Source: Bordetella parapertussis (lineage in GTDB: Bacteria > Pseudomonadota > Gammaproteobacteria > Burkholderiales > Burkholderiaceae_C). Taken from it: 24,378 nt of DNA. The stretch lies in assembly GCA_945888535.1 (NCBI GenBank), contig CAMDAN010000028.1, positions 1 through 24,378 on the forward strand, written 5' to 3'. This document shows positions 8,386 to 15,590 of the stretch, one piece after another. The position numbers and the translations under genes are program-made. Under the pieces are notes generated by a model. That model was not told the origin of the DNA and made no database searches. It saw nothing but the letters and a program-made list of their open reading frames with translations. How positions within the stretch are numbered: the stretch's first letter is position 1; every line of letters begins with the position of its first letter.

Positions 8386-9438
8386 TTAGTCCAATTTAAT
8401 ACCGTTGACCCGGACAAAATTCGCGCCGAATTCAACATCCTTGCGAATCAGGTCCCTGAATTGCTCAGTCGTTTCCATGGGTATTTCAATCTGCTGCTTT
8501 GCCAAACTCTCGCGTACTTCTGGAATCGCCATTACGCTGGCAATATCTCGGCTAAGGCGATCAATCACTTCTTTGGGCGTGTCAGAACGGACCACCAGCC
8601 CTGACCAGGTCCGCGACTGCATGCTAGCGAGTTTGAGCTCTGATACGGTTGGGATATCGCGCACGTTGCTGTTGCGTGTAGGTCCGGTCACCGCAAGAGC
8701 AAGAAGTTTTCCACCTAGGATCTGCGGGACGGCTGCCGGGGCCGCCAAAACCATATAGGTCACGCGACCCGTTGAGACGTCTAGCACCGCTTGACCAAAT
8801 TGGTTGTAAGGGATGTGAGTGGCCTCGGTGTTCGTAGCGCGCTGGAACATGACGCCTGACAAATGCGCAGGTGTACCGACCCCAGCTGAAGCAAATGTGG
8901 AAGGGTTGCGTTTAACGTATTCAATCAGCTCTGCAACTGTTTTGACACCCAACGATGGACTAACAACCAAGATGTTGTGTCCCCACTCCATTTGCCCCAC
9001 GCCTTTCATGTCCTTTACCAAGTCCACTTTGAACTGCGGATAAAGGGATGCGATGGCCGCAGTCGAATAATGGAGAGCGCCTATGGTGTATCCATCTGCG
9101 GGCGACCTGGCGACTTCGGCCAATCCAATCGTGCCAGAGGCGCCAGGACGGTTCTCCACGATAACTGGCTGCTTTAGAAGTTCTGGCAATTTGCTCGCCA
9201 CGACCCTTGCTGCTACATCGGGCGGCGTACCCGGTCCCCAAGGGACGATGATCCGCACGGTTCGGCTTGGATAACGCTCTTGTGCAGCGCTTCCTAGGCT
9301 TAGCGTTGCGAGTAAAAGTCCCAGGCAGATACTTATGCATTGGAGGATTTTTGGTGAGGGCTGATCAAATCGCCGTTTATTTTTTTGCCAGCTGTTGGCG
9401 AACGGTTCAGATGCTGTTTTGAGGTTGAGTTGTTGCAT
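8386..9438 (-). CDS. Bug/TctC-family periplasmic solute-binding protein
   Basis: Tripartite tricarboxylate transporter substrate-binding protein of the Bug family (350 aa), very numerous in Burkholderiales and usually binding carboxylates or aromatic acids in the periplasm. Signature parts are YPSRTVRIIVPWGPGTPPD, the VENRPGASGTIGLAEVARSPADGYT block and IPYNQFGQAVLDVSTGRV. A signal peptide is seen, but with a long charged lead of about 30 residues (contains KNKRRF) before the hydrophobic core ILQCISICLGLLLATLSLG and a likely cleavage after SAA. The start is supported by AAGGAG seven bases before the ATG. No TctA/TctB membrane genes are near, so it is an orphan. It is 21 bp downstream of the MarR gene and probably shares its transcript. 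The ligand is unknown; an aromatic acid would fit the neighbourhood. Confidence 0.93.
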   Translation of the reverse strand: MQQLNLKTASEPFANSWQKNKRRFDQPSPKILQCISICLGLLLATLSLGSAAQERYPSRTVRIIVPWGPGTPPDVAARVVASKLPELLKQPVIVENRPGASGTIGLAEVARSPADGYTIGALHYSTAAIASLYPQFKVDLVKDMKGVGQMEWGHNILVVSPSLGVKTVAELIEYVKRNPSTFASAGVGTPAHLSGVMFQRATNTEATHIPYNQFGQAVLDVSTGRVTYMVLAAPAAVPQILGGKLLALAVTGPTRNSNVRDIPTVSELKLASMQSRTWSGLVVRSDTPKEVIDRLSRDIASVMAIPEVRESLAKQQIEIPMETTEQFRDLIRKDVEFGANFVRVNGIKLD

Positions 9439-9459
9439 GGATGTCTCCTTAAAAATTAA

Positions 9460-9990
9460 TCAACTTTGCCCATCCGTGGCTAAGTCGAAGGGGCTAGAGC
9501 GGGCATGCTGTACCCGCAGATAAAACTCTTTGAGGATCGCCATGAAATGGTCGCGCTCGGTTGGCGACATACCGTTCTGGTATTCACGGAGCAAGCCTTC
9601 AACAATGGGGATAGCCGCATCGACTTTGGCGCGGCCGATTTTTGTCAGTGTCAGAGGAGAGCTACGCCGGTCGTAGGCGTGTTCACCGCGTTCGACCCAG
9701 CACTCGGCCTGCAGTCGATCGATCATTTTGCTAACTGTTGGTCGCTCTAGGACAGCCATTTCGGCCAGTTCGCTGATGGGCATAGCATCGACTTTTGCCA
9801 AGAGTGACAGAAGTCGAAATTCCCGGTGATGCATGCCTAAAGGGGCCAATAGCATGCTTGCATTTCGAGCGTGCTGCCTTTCGGCGCGCGCCATCCAGAC
9901 TATCGGCCAATCACCAGGGTCAAACGGTTTCGCAGACGTTGGTTTCTTGCCGTTCGCGGATGAAATTGAAGGAGATTTTTTAGTAGCCAT
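9460..9990 (-). CDS. MarR-family transcriptional regulator
   Basis: A 176-residue winged-helix regulator. The DNA-binding core runs from about residue 60 to 125: LLSLLAKVDAMPISELAEMA, then the recognition helix in LERPTVSKMIDRLQ, then the wing with YDRRSSPLTLTKIG. A Lys/Ser-rich N-terminal tail of about 25 residues precedes the dimerisation helix. ATG 9990 is preferred; a GTG at 10005 in the same frame would lie inside the palindrome and almost at the predicted transcript start. MarR proteins often sense phenolic or other aromatic ligands and repress their own and neighbouring genes. The divergent sulfatase and the downstream binding protein are likely targets; control of the catechol operon is possible but not shown. 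Confidence 0.92.
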   Translation of the reverse strand: MATKKSPSISSANGKKPTSAKPFDPGDWPIVWMARAERQHARNASMLLAPLGMHHREFRLLSLLAKVDAMPISELAEMAVLERPTVSKMIDRLQAECWVERGEHAYDRRSSPLTLTKIGRAKVDAAIPIVEGLLREYQNGMSPTERDHFMAILKEFYLRVQHARSSPFDLATDGQS

Positions 9991-9993
9991 TGA

Positions 9994-10005
9994 GTGAATA
10001 TTCAC
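9994..10005. promoter_or_regulatory. Palindrome GTGAATATTCAC, candidate MarR operator
   Basis: A perfect 12-bp palindrome four bases before the preferred ATG of the MarR gene. AT-centred palindromes of this sort near the promoter are usual MarR operators. It lies just downstream of the predicted minus-strand -10 box, where a bound repressor would block transcription of the regulator gene, and 142 bp upstream of the sulfatase start. No second copy was noticed in the intergenic region. Confidence 0.5.
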
Positions 10006-10018
10006 CTATAATTGGGCT

Positions 10019-10047
10019 AGTATGACTGAAATAAAATAATTGTGCAA
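10019..10047 (-). promoter_or_regulatory. Putative promoter of marR-tctC
   Basis: On the minus strand TTGCAC (10047-10042) is followed after 17 bases by CATACT (10024-10019). The -10 box matches consensus in four of six positions, the -35 in three. A start near 10012 would give a leader of about 20 bases before ATG 9990, with the palindrome at its head. A TATAAT on the plus strand at 10007-10012 has no good -35 partner. Found by eye only. Confidence 0.35.
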
Positions 10048-10146
10048 GCCCTAAAAGTACCGATCAAAACCTCAAATTTTTTGAATGCGTGCTGAAACGT
10101 TAATCTGGCCGCCATCGCGTCGCATCCCAAACCAAAGGAGCTCTGT

Positions 10147-11508
10147 ATGAGTCATCTTGAAGCCCCTCAGCAGCACTTACGGCTGACCCAAGCACCCACC
10201 ATTGTTTTTGTCTTAGCAGACGACTTAGGGTATGCCGACCTGGGTTGCTATGGTGGGAGACTGGCTGCATTTGGACCGGTAAGCCCATGTCTTGATGCCA
10301 TGGCCGCACAGGGGATGCAATTTATGCAAGCCTATTCCAACTCGCCAGTTTGTTCGCCGACAAGATTTGCGCTTATGACTGGTCGCTACCAGTACAGGCT
10401 TCGGGGGGCAGCAGAGGAGCCACTTACCCGCCGATCCGGAAACAATCCTGAGTTGATTGGACTGCCACCAGAGCATCCAACCCTACCTTCACTGCTTCGA
10501 GAGCAAAACTACCGCACTGGGTTGATAGGAAAATGGCATCTGGGGTATCCGCCAAATTTTGGTCCTTTGCTGAGCGGTTACGACGAGTTTTTTGGCCCGG
10601 TGAGTGGTGCAGTCGACTATTTTTCCTACCTGTCGTTCGAGGGCTCGCGAGACCTAATGGATGGTTCCCAACCAGCGCAGGCGCAGGGCTATCTCACCGA
10701 TGTGATCACTGATCGCGCCTGCGACTTTATCAACCGGCAGACTAGCGCACAACCCTTTATGTTGAGTGTTCACTACACCGCCCCGCACTGGCCCTGGGAA
10801 ACACGGGACGACGAAGAAGAGTCCAAGCGGGTAGGAACCAACATTCATCATGTTGACGGTGGCTCATTGCCCGTTTACCAACGCATGATCCACCATATGG
10901 ACGAGGGTATTGGTCGAATACTAAAAAGCTTGCAAGATCAAGGACTGGACGACAGCACTTTGGTAGTTTTCACCAGTGACAACGGTGGTGAGCGGTTTTC
11001 AGACACCTGGCCTTTTGTCGGGAAAAAGATGGATTTACTGGAGGGGGGGCTGCGCATTCCTTTAATTGCACGCTGGCCGGGACGGATTGCACCCGGCGGG
11101 AAAAGTCAGCAACAGATGATGACCATGGACTGGATGCCCACGTTACTGGCTGCCGCAGGCACTAAAGCGCACGCGGACTATCCACTCGATGGCATAAACA
11201 TGCTCCCCAACCTTCGAAATCCTCATGTGCTCTGCGCTCGCCCCATGTATTGGCGGATGAAATATCGCAACCAGTGGGCGGTTATTGATGGTGCTTGGAA
11301 GTATCTCAAACTTGATGGGCATGAGTTTCTCTTCAATATTGAAACAGATGTGCGCGAGCGTGCCAACCTCTGCGATCGGGAACCGGAGCGCCTTGCTGAC
11401 ATGAGAAAGAAATATGTGGAATGGGCTGCCACCATGCCAGGTATCCCGGACGATGCCAATTACACCTTGGTATACAGCCCAGCGACGATGGCCAACGCTT
11501 CGGGTTGA
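10147..11508 (+). CDS. Sulfatase (arylsulfatase family), cytoplasmic type
   Basis: Type I sulfatase of the alkaline phosphatase superfamily (453 aa) that hydrolyses sulfate esters. Metal-binding Asp25-Asp26 occur in VLADDLGYADLGCYG; Cys69 in VCSPTRFALMTGRY is the residue turned into formylglycine in the C-x-P-x-R motif. IGKWHLG is near residue 126, and SDNGG gives the second metal site with Asp278-Asn279. AAAGGAG lies seven bases before the ATG, so the start is firm. There is no signal peptide, so it should act in the cytoplasm, unlike many sulfatases. It is divergent from the MarR gene and 141 bp away from the upstream GTG of that gene. The substrate is not known; an aryl sulfate that yields a phenol for the nearby catechol pathway is an appealing inference. 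A formylglycine-generating enzyme is not in the window. Confidence 0.93.
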   Translation: MSHLEAPQQHLRLTQAPTIVFVLADDLGYADLGCYGGRLAAFGPVSPCLDAMAAQGMQFMQAYSNSPVCSPTRFALMTGRYQYRLRGAAEEPLTRRSGNNPELIGLPPEHPTLPSLLREQNYRTGLIGKWHLGYPPNFGPLLSGYDEFFGPVSGAVDYFSYLSFEGSRDLMDGSQPAQAQGYLTDVITDRACDFINRQTSAQPFMLSVHYTAPHWPWETRDDEEESKRVGTNIHHVDGGSLPVYQRMIHHMDEGIGRILKSLQDQGLDDSTLVVFTSDNGGERFSDTWPFVGKKMDLLEGGLRIPLIARWPGRIAPGGKSQQQMMTMDWMPTLLAAAGTKAHADYPLDGINMLPNLRNPHVLCARPMYWRMKYRNQWAVIDGAWKYLKLDGHEFLFNIETDVRERANLCDREPERLADMRKKYVEWAATMPGIPDDANYTLVYSPATMANASG

Positions 11509-11668
11509 CCGCTTGAGATCAAAATTCGAGCAGGTGTTCTAATCTGCGGCACATCTGATGAATCGGAATTTATGACCAAGCCACTCAAGGAAGTCTTTTT
11601 AGAGCAAGAGTGATTGGAAATTTATGCGGCAATAAAAGGAAAGAAATGGAATGTCCGCAGAGTTTTTA
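11509..11668. other. Gap between convergent sulfatase and exporter genes
   Basis: 160 bp with a lower GC content than its surroundings. I see no convincing hairpin with T-run, no small gene and no repeat here. Confidence 0.5.
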
Positions 11669-12271
11669 TTAACCTCTAACCAGCATCAACGCCAAGCCAA
11701 GCATCGTCAATGCGATCAGTCCGTCCAGCAGTCGCCACGCCCGCACCGTTTCAAACCAAGGCTGGAGCCAACGGGCTCCGAAACCTAATGCGCTAAACCA
11801 AGACATGCTGGCCATGGCTGCGCCCGCACCGAACCACCAGCGGCCCGCTTGCGGGTGTTGGTTGGCGAGGGTGCCGAGTAAAACCACGGTATCTAAATAC
11901 ACATGGGGGTTGAGAAACGTAAAGCCAAAACAGGCCGCCAAGGCGGCTTTCAAACTCAAGCCCGGCGCATCGGTGGGTAAAAGGCGCGAAGGATGCAACG
12001 CCCGCCGCGCAGCGAAAAAAGCGTAGGCCAATAAAAACGCGGCCCCTGCAAAGCGGCTGGCTTCTACAAGCCAAGGATTGTCTTGAATCAAAGCGCCCGC
12101 GCCCCCAATTCCTAAGAGAATGAGCGCGGCATCCGACAGGCTACAAAAAAGAACCAAAGGGGCGACGTGTTGGCGCAAGATGCCTTGGCGTAAAACAAAC
12201 GCGTTTTGTGAGCCGATGGCAACGATCAAAGCCAAACTCGCGGCAAACCCCATCCAAAAATCTGCGTTCAA
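11669..12271 (-). CDS. LysE/ArgO-family amino acid exporter
   Basis: Small inner-membrane exporter (200 aa) of the LysE superfamily with about six hydrophobic segments. The N-terminal family motif IVAIGSQNAFVLRQGI (residues 16-31) and FTFLNPHVYLDTVVLLG (about 116-132) are diagnostic for LysE/ArgO, exporters of lysine and arginine. The predicted start is TTG at 12271, which overlaps the TGA of the cinA-like gene (TTGA), so translation is probably coupled. An in-frame ATG six codons later is possible but would cut into the first transmembrane segment. It is the last gene of the apaG-thiL-pgpA-cinA run. The substrate could also be another small solute. Confidence 0.9.
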   Translation of the reverse strand: MNADFWMGFAASLALIVAIGSQNAFVLRQGILRQHVAPLVLFCSLSDAALILLGIGGAGALIQDNPWLVEASRFAGAAFLLAYAFFAARRALHPSRLLPTDAPGLSLKAALAACFGFTFLNPHVYLDTVVLLGTLANQHPQAGRWWFGAGAAMASMSWFSALGFGARWLQPWFETVRAWRLLDGLIALTMLGLALMLVRG

Positions 12272-12786
12272 GTGGCGGGGCTTTCAATCAAACTGAGCAA
12301 ACCCAGCAGGCTGTGCAAGGCGCTGGCTTGGCGAACGGTGGCGCGGTCGCCTTCAAAGTGGCGAAGATCGCTGTGGATACCTTCAGGCGTGGCCCAAGCA
12401 AACCAAACGGTTCCCACGGGCTTGTCCAAGGTGCCACCGGCCGGCCCTGCCACACCGGTGATGGCTAATGACACGTGGGCTTTGGAATGAAACAAAGCGC
12501 CTTGGGCCATTGCTCTTGCAACGGCCTCGCTGACCGCTCCGTGCTGCGCAATCAAGGCGGCTTCCACGCCAAGCTGTTGTGTTTTCGCGGCGTTAGAGTA
12601 GGTCACAAAGCCGCGTTCAAACCATGCGCTTGAACCTGCCAAGTCGGTACACGCAGCGGCAACCATGCCGCCAGTGCAACTTTCCGCGCTGGCTAGCATC
12701 CATTGTTTTTGCAAAAGCACGTGCGATAGGCGCAGAACCGCTTGTTGCGTTTGCATGGAGTGCGCAAGGGTATTCGTATCGGCCAT
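12268..12786 (-). CDS. pncC: CinA C-terminal domain protein, nicotinamide-nucleotide amidohydrolase (PncC)
   Basis: Stand-alone CinA C-terminal domain (172 aa), which in characterised members deamidates nicotinamide mononucleotide in NAD salvage. It shows the family blocks LASAESCTGGMVAAACTDLAG, FVTYSNAAKTQQLGV, HGAVSEAVARAMA and ITGVAGPAGGTLDKPVGTVW. The frame is open another 13 codons upstream, but ATG 12786 overlaps the TGA of the pgpA gene (TGATG) and gives a sensible N-terminus, so that start is chosen. The N-terminal molybdopterin-like CinA domain is absent, as is normal for the proteobacterial short form. Confidence 0.93.
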   Translation of the reverse strand: MADTNTLAHSMQTQQAVLRLSHVLLQKQWMLASAESCTGGMVAAACTDLAGSSAWFERGFVTYSNAAKTQQLGVEAALIAQHGAVSEAVARAMAQGALFHSKAHVSLAITGVAGPAGGTLDKPVGTVWFAWATPEGIHSDLRHFEGDRATVRQASALHSLLGLLSLIESPAT

Positions 12787-13349
12787 CAAATCCACCGCCA
12801 AACAGCAATGACTAACAACGTACAAAGAGCCGCTACCAAATCATCAAGCATGATGCCCGCGCCGGCTTTCACCCAAGCAAAGCGGTCACTCGCAGGGTCT
12901 GTGCCGTGAAACAAGCGGTCGGCCCAACCGACGGGGCCGGGCTTTACCGCATCAAAAAAGCGAAACAGTCCAAAAGCAAACAGTTGGCCCCACACGCCCG
13001 TTGGCATGACCAACCACAACACCAACCAAAAAGCGACGATTTCGTCCCACACGATGCTGCCCGGATCAAGAACGCCCATGTGGCGAGCCGTGCGAGAACA
13101 GGCCCACCAACCTACGGGCAGAGACACCGCGATCACCACGGCCCAGCGCAGGTCGTTCATCCAAGGCGATAGCGCAATAAATGCAACCCAAGCCCACAAG
13201 GTGCCGACCGTTCCTGGGGCAAATCGGCTCAGACCTGAGCCAAAACCCAAAGCAATCCAATGGGCCACATCACCGCGCATAAAACGCGCGGTGGGTCGGG
13301 CCGCAAAGGTGGATGTACCGGTAGGGTACAAAGTTTCGGTTTCGCTCAT
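12786..13349 (-). CDS. pgpA: Phosphatidylglycerophosphatase A
   Basis: Inner-membrane phosphatase (187 aa) that makes phosphatidylglycerol from phosphatidylglycerophosphate. Family signs are GFGSGLSRFAPGTVGTLWAW near the N-terminus, VWDEIVAFWLVLW in the middle, FRFFDAVKPGPVGWADR, and MLDDLVAAL near the end; several hydrophobic segments lie between. The start ATG 13349 is chosen because it falls seven bases after the thiL stop; a longer frame would begin inside thiL. thiL-pgpA-cinA is a common order in Comamonadaceae and other proteobacteria. Confidence 0.94.
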   Translation of the reverse strand: MSETETLYPTGTSTFAARPTARFMRGDVAHWIALGFGSGLSRFAPGTVGTLWAWVAFIALSPWMNDLRWAVVIAVSLPVGWWACSRTARHMGVLDPGSIVWDEIVAFWLVLWLVMPTGVWGQLFAFGLFRFFDAVKPGPVGWADRLFHGTDPASDRFAWVKAGAGIMLDDLVAALCTLLVIAVWRWI

Positions 13350-13356
13350 GGCGTCA

Positions 13357-14394
13357 TTATCCAAGGCTAAAGTGATCAAACGAGGCGAAGTCACCCGCGT
13401 CTAGGTGGGGCAGAGCTTGACCGCTTGCATCCATCAGCGTGATGCCATGGGCTGAGACCACTTTGCCAATGCGGGTGACGGGCGTGGCGCTCAGTTCGGC
13501 GGCTTGTGTCACGGCCAAGCGCTTGGACTCAGGCGCAGTAAACACCAACTCGTAATCGTCACCGCCGCCTAAAACGCATTGGGCTGCGAAGTCGGTGCCA
13601 AAGGCTGCGTCAAAGGCAGACGCAGCATCGGGGTAATTTTTGCGAGTCGCTAAAAGGCTAACAAGCGCATCCCACTGGAGCGCTGCGCCCACTTGGGAGC
13701 GTTTCAAAATATGGCCCAAGTCGCCGCGTAGCCCATCGCTCACATCGGCGCAGGCCGTTGCCACTCCCCGCAAAGCCAAGCCCAAAGCTACCCGAGGCGC
13801 GGGCCACTCTAAGCGCGCTCTCGCAGCCGCTAACGCCGATTCAGGAAGTGTGATTTTTCCTTGTAAAGCCCGCAAGGCCAAGGCCGCATCACCCACACTG
13901 CCGCTGACATAAATATCGTCACCCACCTGCGCGCCGCTGCGCAACAAGGCGCCTGTGGCGACGCCATGAGACGCGGCGTCTGTGGGTGTGTTCGGGACTT
14001 CACCGAAGACCGTGATGGTGATCGTTAAAGGCCCGCGCGTGGTGTCTCCGCCTATGAGTTCGCAGCCATGGGTTTGGGCCAAATCAAACAGGCCTTTTGA
14101 AAAGCCTTCCAGCCATGCCTCATTCACCTCTGGCAGCGCCAGGGCCAAAACAAAAGCAACCGGGCGGGCCCCGCAAGCAGCCAGATCGCTGAGGTTCACG
14201 ACCAAGGCTTTGTGGCCCAGTGCTTGAGGGTCAACGTCAGGAAAAAAATGCCGACCGCTGATGAGCGTATCGGTAGAAATCGCCATATGCATGCCCGCGC
14301 TTGGGGCCAGCAAGGCGCAGTCGTCACCCACACCCAAAACCGCACGGGGCGTGGGCCAGGAAAAAAACCGCTGGATCAGGTCGAACTCGCCCAT
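13357..14394 (-). CDS. thiL: Thiamine-monophosphate kinase
   Basis: ATP-dependent enzyme of the PurM-like superfamily (345 aa) that phosphorylates thiamine monophosphate to thiamine diphosphate, the last step of cofactor synthesis. It begins MGEFDLIQRFF, the normal ThiL N-terminus, followed by GVGDDCALL, STDTLISGRHF, NLSDLAACGARP and IGGDTTRGP, which build the ATP/Mg site. ATG 14394 is preferred to an upstream TTG at 14418 because AAGGCG sits just before it and the protein then matches the family. It lies between apaG and pgpA on the same strand. Confidence 0.96.
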   Translation of the reverse strand: MGEFDLIQRFFSWPTPRAVLGVGDDCALLAPSAGMHMAISTDTLISGRHFFPDVDPQALGHKALVVNLSDLAACGARPVAFVLALALPEVNEAWLEGFSKGLFDLAQTHGCELIGGDTTRGPLTITITVFGEVPNTPTDAASHGVATGALLRSGAQVGDDIYVSGSVGDAALALRALQGKITLPESALAAARARLEWPAPRVALGLALRGVATACADVSDGLRGDLGHILKRSQVGAALQWDALVSLLATRKNYPDAASAFDAAFGTDFAAQCVLGGGDDYELVFTAPESKRLAVTQAAELSATPVTRIGKVVSAHGITLMDASGQALPHLDAGDFASFDHFSLG

Positions 14395-14420
14395 AAACGC
14401 CTTAGCCCGACTCAGCAAAA

Positions 14421-14831
14421 TTAATGCAAGGTGCGTTTGCCGCCGGCACCCGAACTGCTGAGGGCGTCAAGCACAAACATGGGAACGTCAACATCGAACT
14501 TCTCGCCGTCTTCGGCTACGCAAAAAAAGCTTCCATGCATCGTGCCGGTGGGAGTACGTAAGCGGGTGCCGCTGGTGTATTCAAACGACTGTCCGGGTTT
14601 GAGCAGCGGTTGGTGGCCCACCACGCCCAAGCCTTTGACCTTTTCTGTGTGGCCGTTGGCATCATTGACGTTCCAGGTTCGGGAGATCAATTGGGCAGGG
14701 ATTTGGCCGGTATTGGTGATCGTGATGCTGTATGAAAACAGGTATTGCCCTTGCTCGGGCGACGATTGCTCGGCCAAGTACAGGGGGACGACATCAACGC
14801 GAAACTGGTAAACGAAAGAAGGCTTGGACAT
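14421..14831 (-). CDS. apaG: ApaG domain protein
   Basis: ApaG (136 aa) has a fibronectin type III-like beta-sandwich and was linked to Co2+/Mg2+ resistance in enterics; its biochemical role is unsettled. The conserved core is visible: FSYSITITNTGQIPAQLISR, then the Gly-rich KGLGVVGHQPLLKPGQSFEYTS, then GTMHGSFFCV. Its length is close to the usual 125-130 residues. It is divergent from rpe with 71 bp between starts and leads the minus-strand run into thiL, whose ATG is 26 bp downstream. Confidence 0.95.
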   Translation of the reverse strand: MSKPSFVYQFRVDVVPLYLAEQSSPEQGQYLFSYSITITNTGQIPAQLISRTWNVNDANGHTEKVKGLGVVGHQPLLKPGQSFEYTSGTRLRTPTGTMHGSFFCVAEDGEKFDVDVPMFVLDALSSSGAGGKRTLH

Positions 14832-14902
14832 AGCCCAATGCTACCTGCGAAAATGGGCGAAGATACGAAGCCAGCCCAAATCCCTTTTAATTCCATCCCC
14901 CT

Positions 14903-15580
14903 ATGACCTACCGCATTGCCCCTTCTATTCTTTCTGCCGACTTTGCCCGCTTGGGCGAGGAAGTCAAAAACGTCATTGCCGCCGGTGCCGATTGGATTCA
15001 CTTTGACGTGATGGACAACCATTACGTGCCTAACCTCACCTTCGGCCCCATGGTCTGCCAAGCGCTCAAACCCCACGCCAAGACCGCTGCGGGCGTGGCC
15101 GTTCCGATTGATGTGCACTTGATGGTTGCGCCGGTGGATGCGCTCGCGGCGTCTTTTGCCGAGGCGGGCGCAGACCTGATTAGTTTTCACCCCGATGCCT
15201 CAGGTCACGTTCACCGCAGCATTCAAGCCATTCACTCCAAAGGCGTCAAAGCGGGCTTGGTCTTTAACCCGGCAGAGCCTTTGGATGTTTTAGATTGGGT
15301 GATTGAGGATATTGATTTGGTTTTGATCATGAGCGTCAACCCCGGCTTTGGCGGGCAAAGCTTTATTGATTCCGCACTTCGCAAAATTGAAGCGGTTCGC
15401 AAACGCATCGACGCCTGCGGGAAAGATATTCGCTTGGAAGTCGACGGCGGCATCAAGACCGACAACATTCGACGCGTTGCTGACGCAGGCGCAGACACCT
15501 TTGTGGCGGGCAGCGCTATTTTTGGCAAGCCCGATTACGAGGGCGTAATCGACCAAATGCGCTTGGCTTTAAAGAAATAA
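14903..15580 (+). CDS. rpe: Ribulose-phosphate 3-epimerase
   Basis: Interconverts ribulose 5-phosphate and xylulose 5-phosphate in the pentose phosphate (and, where present, Calvin) pathway; a metal-dependent TIM barrel of 225 aa. It starts with the standard [16 protein letters not shown]; metal and catalytic residues lie in [18 protein letters not shown] and EVDGGI, and the phosphate site is VAGSAIFG near the end. [10 protein letters not shown] is typical. No clear ribosome binding site precedes the ATG (a C-rich stretch does), yet the N-terminus fits the family. It stands alone here and is followed after 10 bp by a converging gene, not by gph and trpE as in many relatives. Confidence 0.97.
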   Translation: MTYRIAPSILSADFARLGEEVKNVIAAGADWIHFDVMDNHYVPNLTFGPMVCQALKPHAKTAAGVAVPIDVHLMVAPVDALAASFAEAGADLISFHPDASGHVHRSIQAIHSKGVKAGLVFNPAEPLDVLDWVIEDIDLVLIMSVNPGFGGQSFIDSALRKIEAVRKRIDACGKDIRLEVDGGIKTDNIRRVADAGADTFVAGSAIFGKPDYEGVIDQMRLALKK

Positions 15581-15590
15581 AACCGGCGGG

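Noticed and set aside
10007..10012. Perfect TATAAT on the plus strand as a sulfatase promoter
   Set aside because: No -35-like hexamer lies 15-19 bp upstream, and it would leave a leader of about 130 bases; kept only as a remark.
14824..15006. Small plus-strand frame before and across the rpe start
   Set aside because: It overlaps the start of a firm rpe in another frame and its predicted peptide looks random (Arg/Cys-rich).
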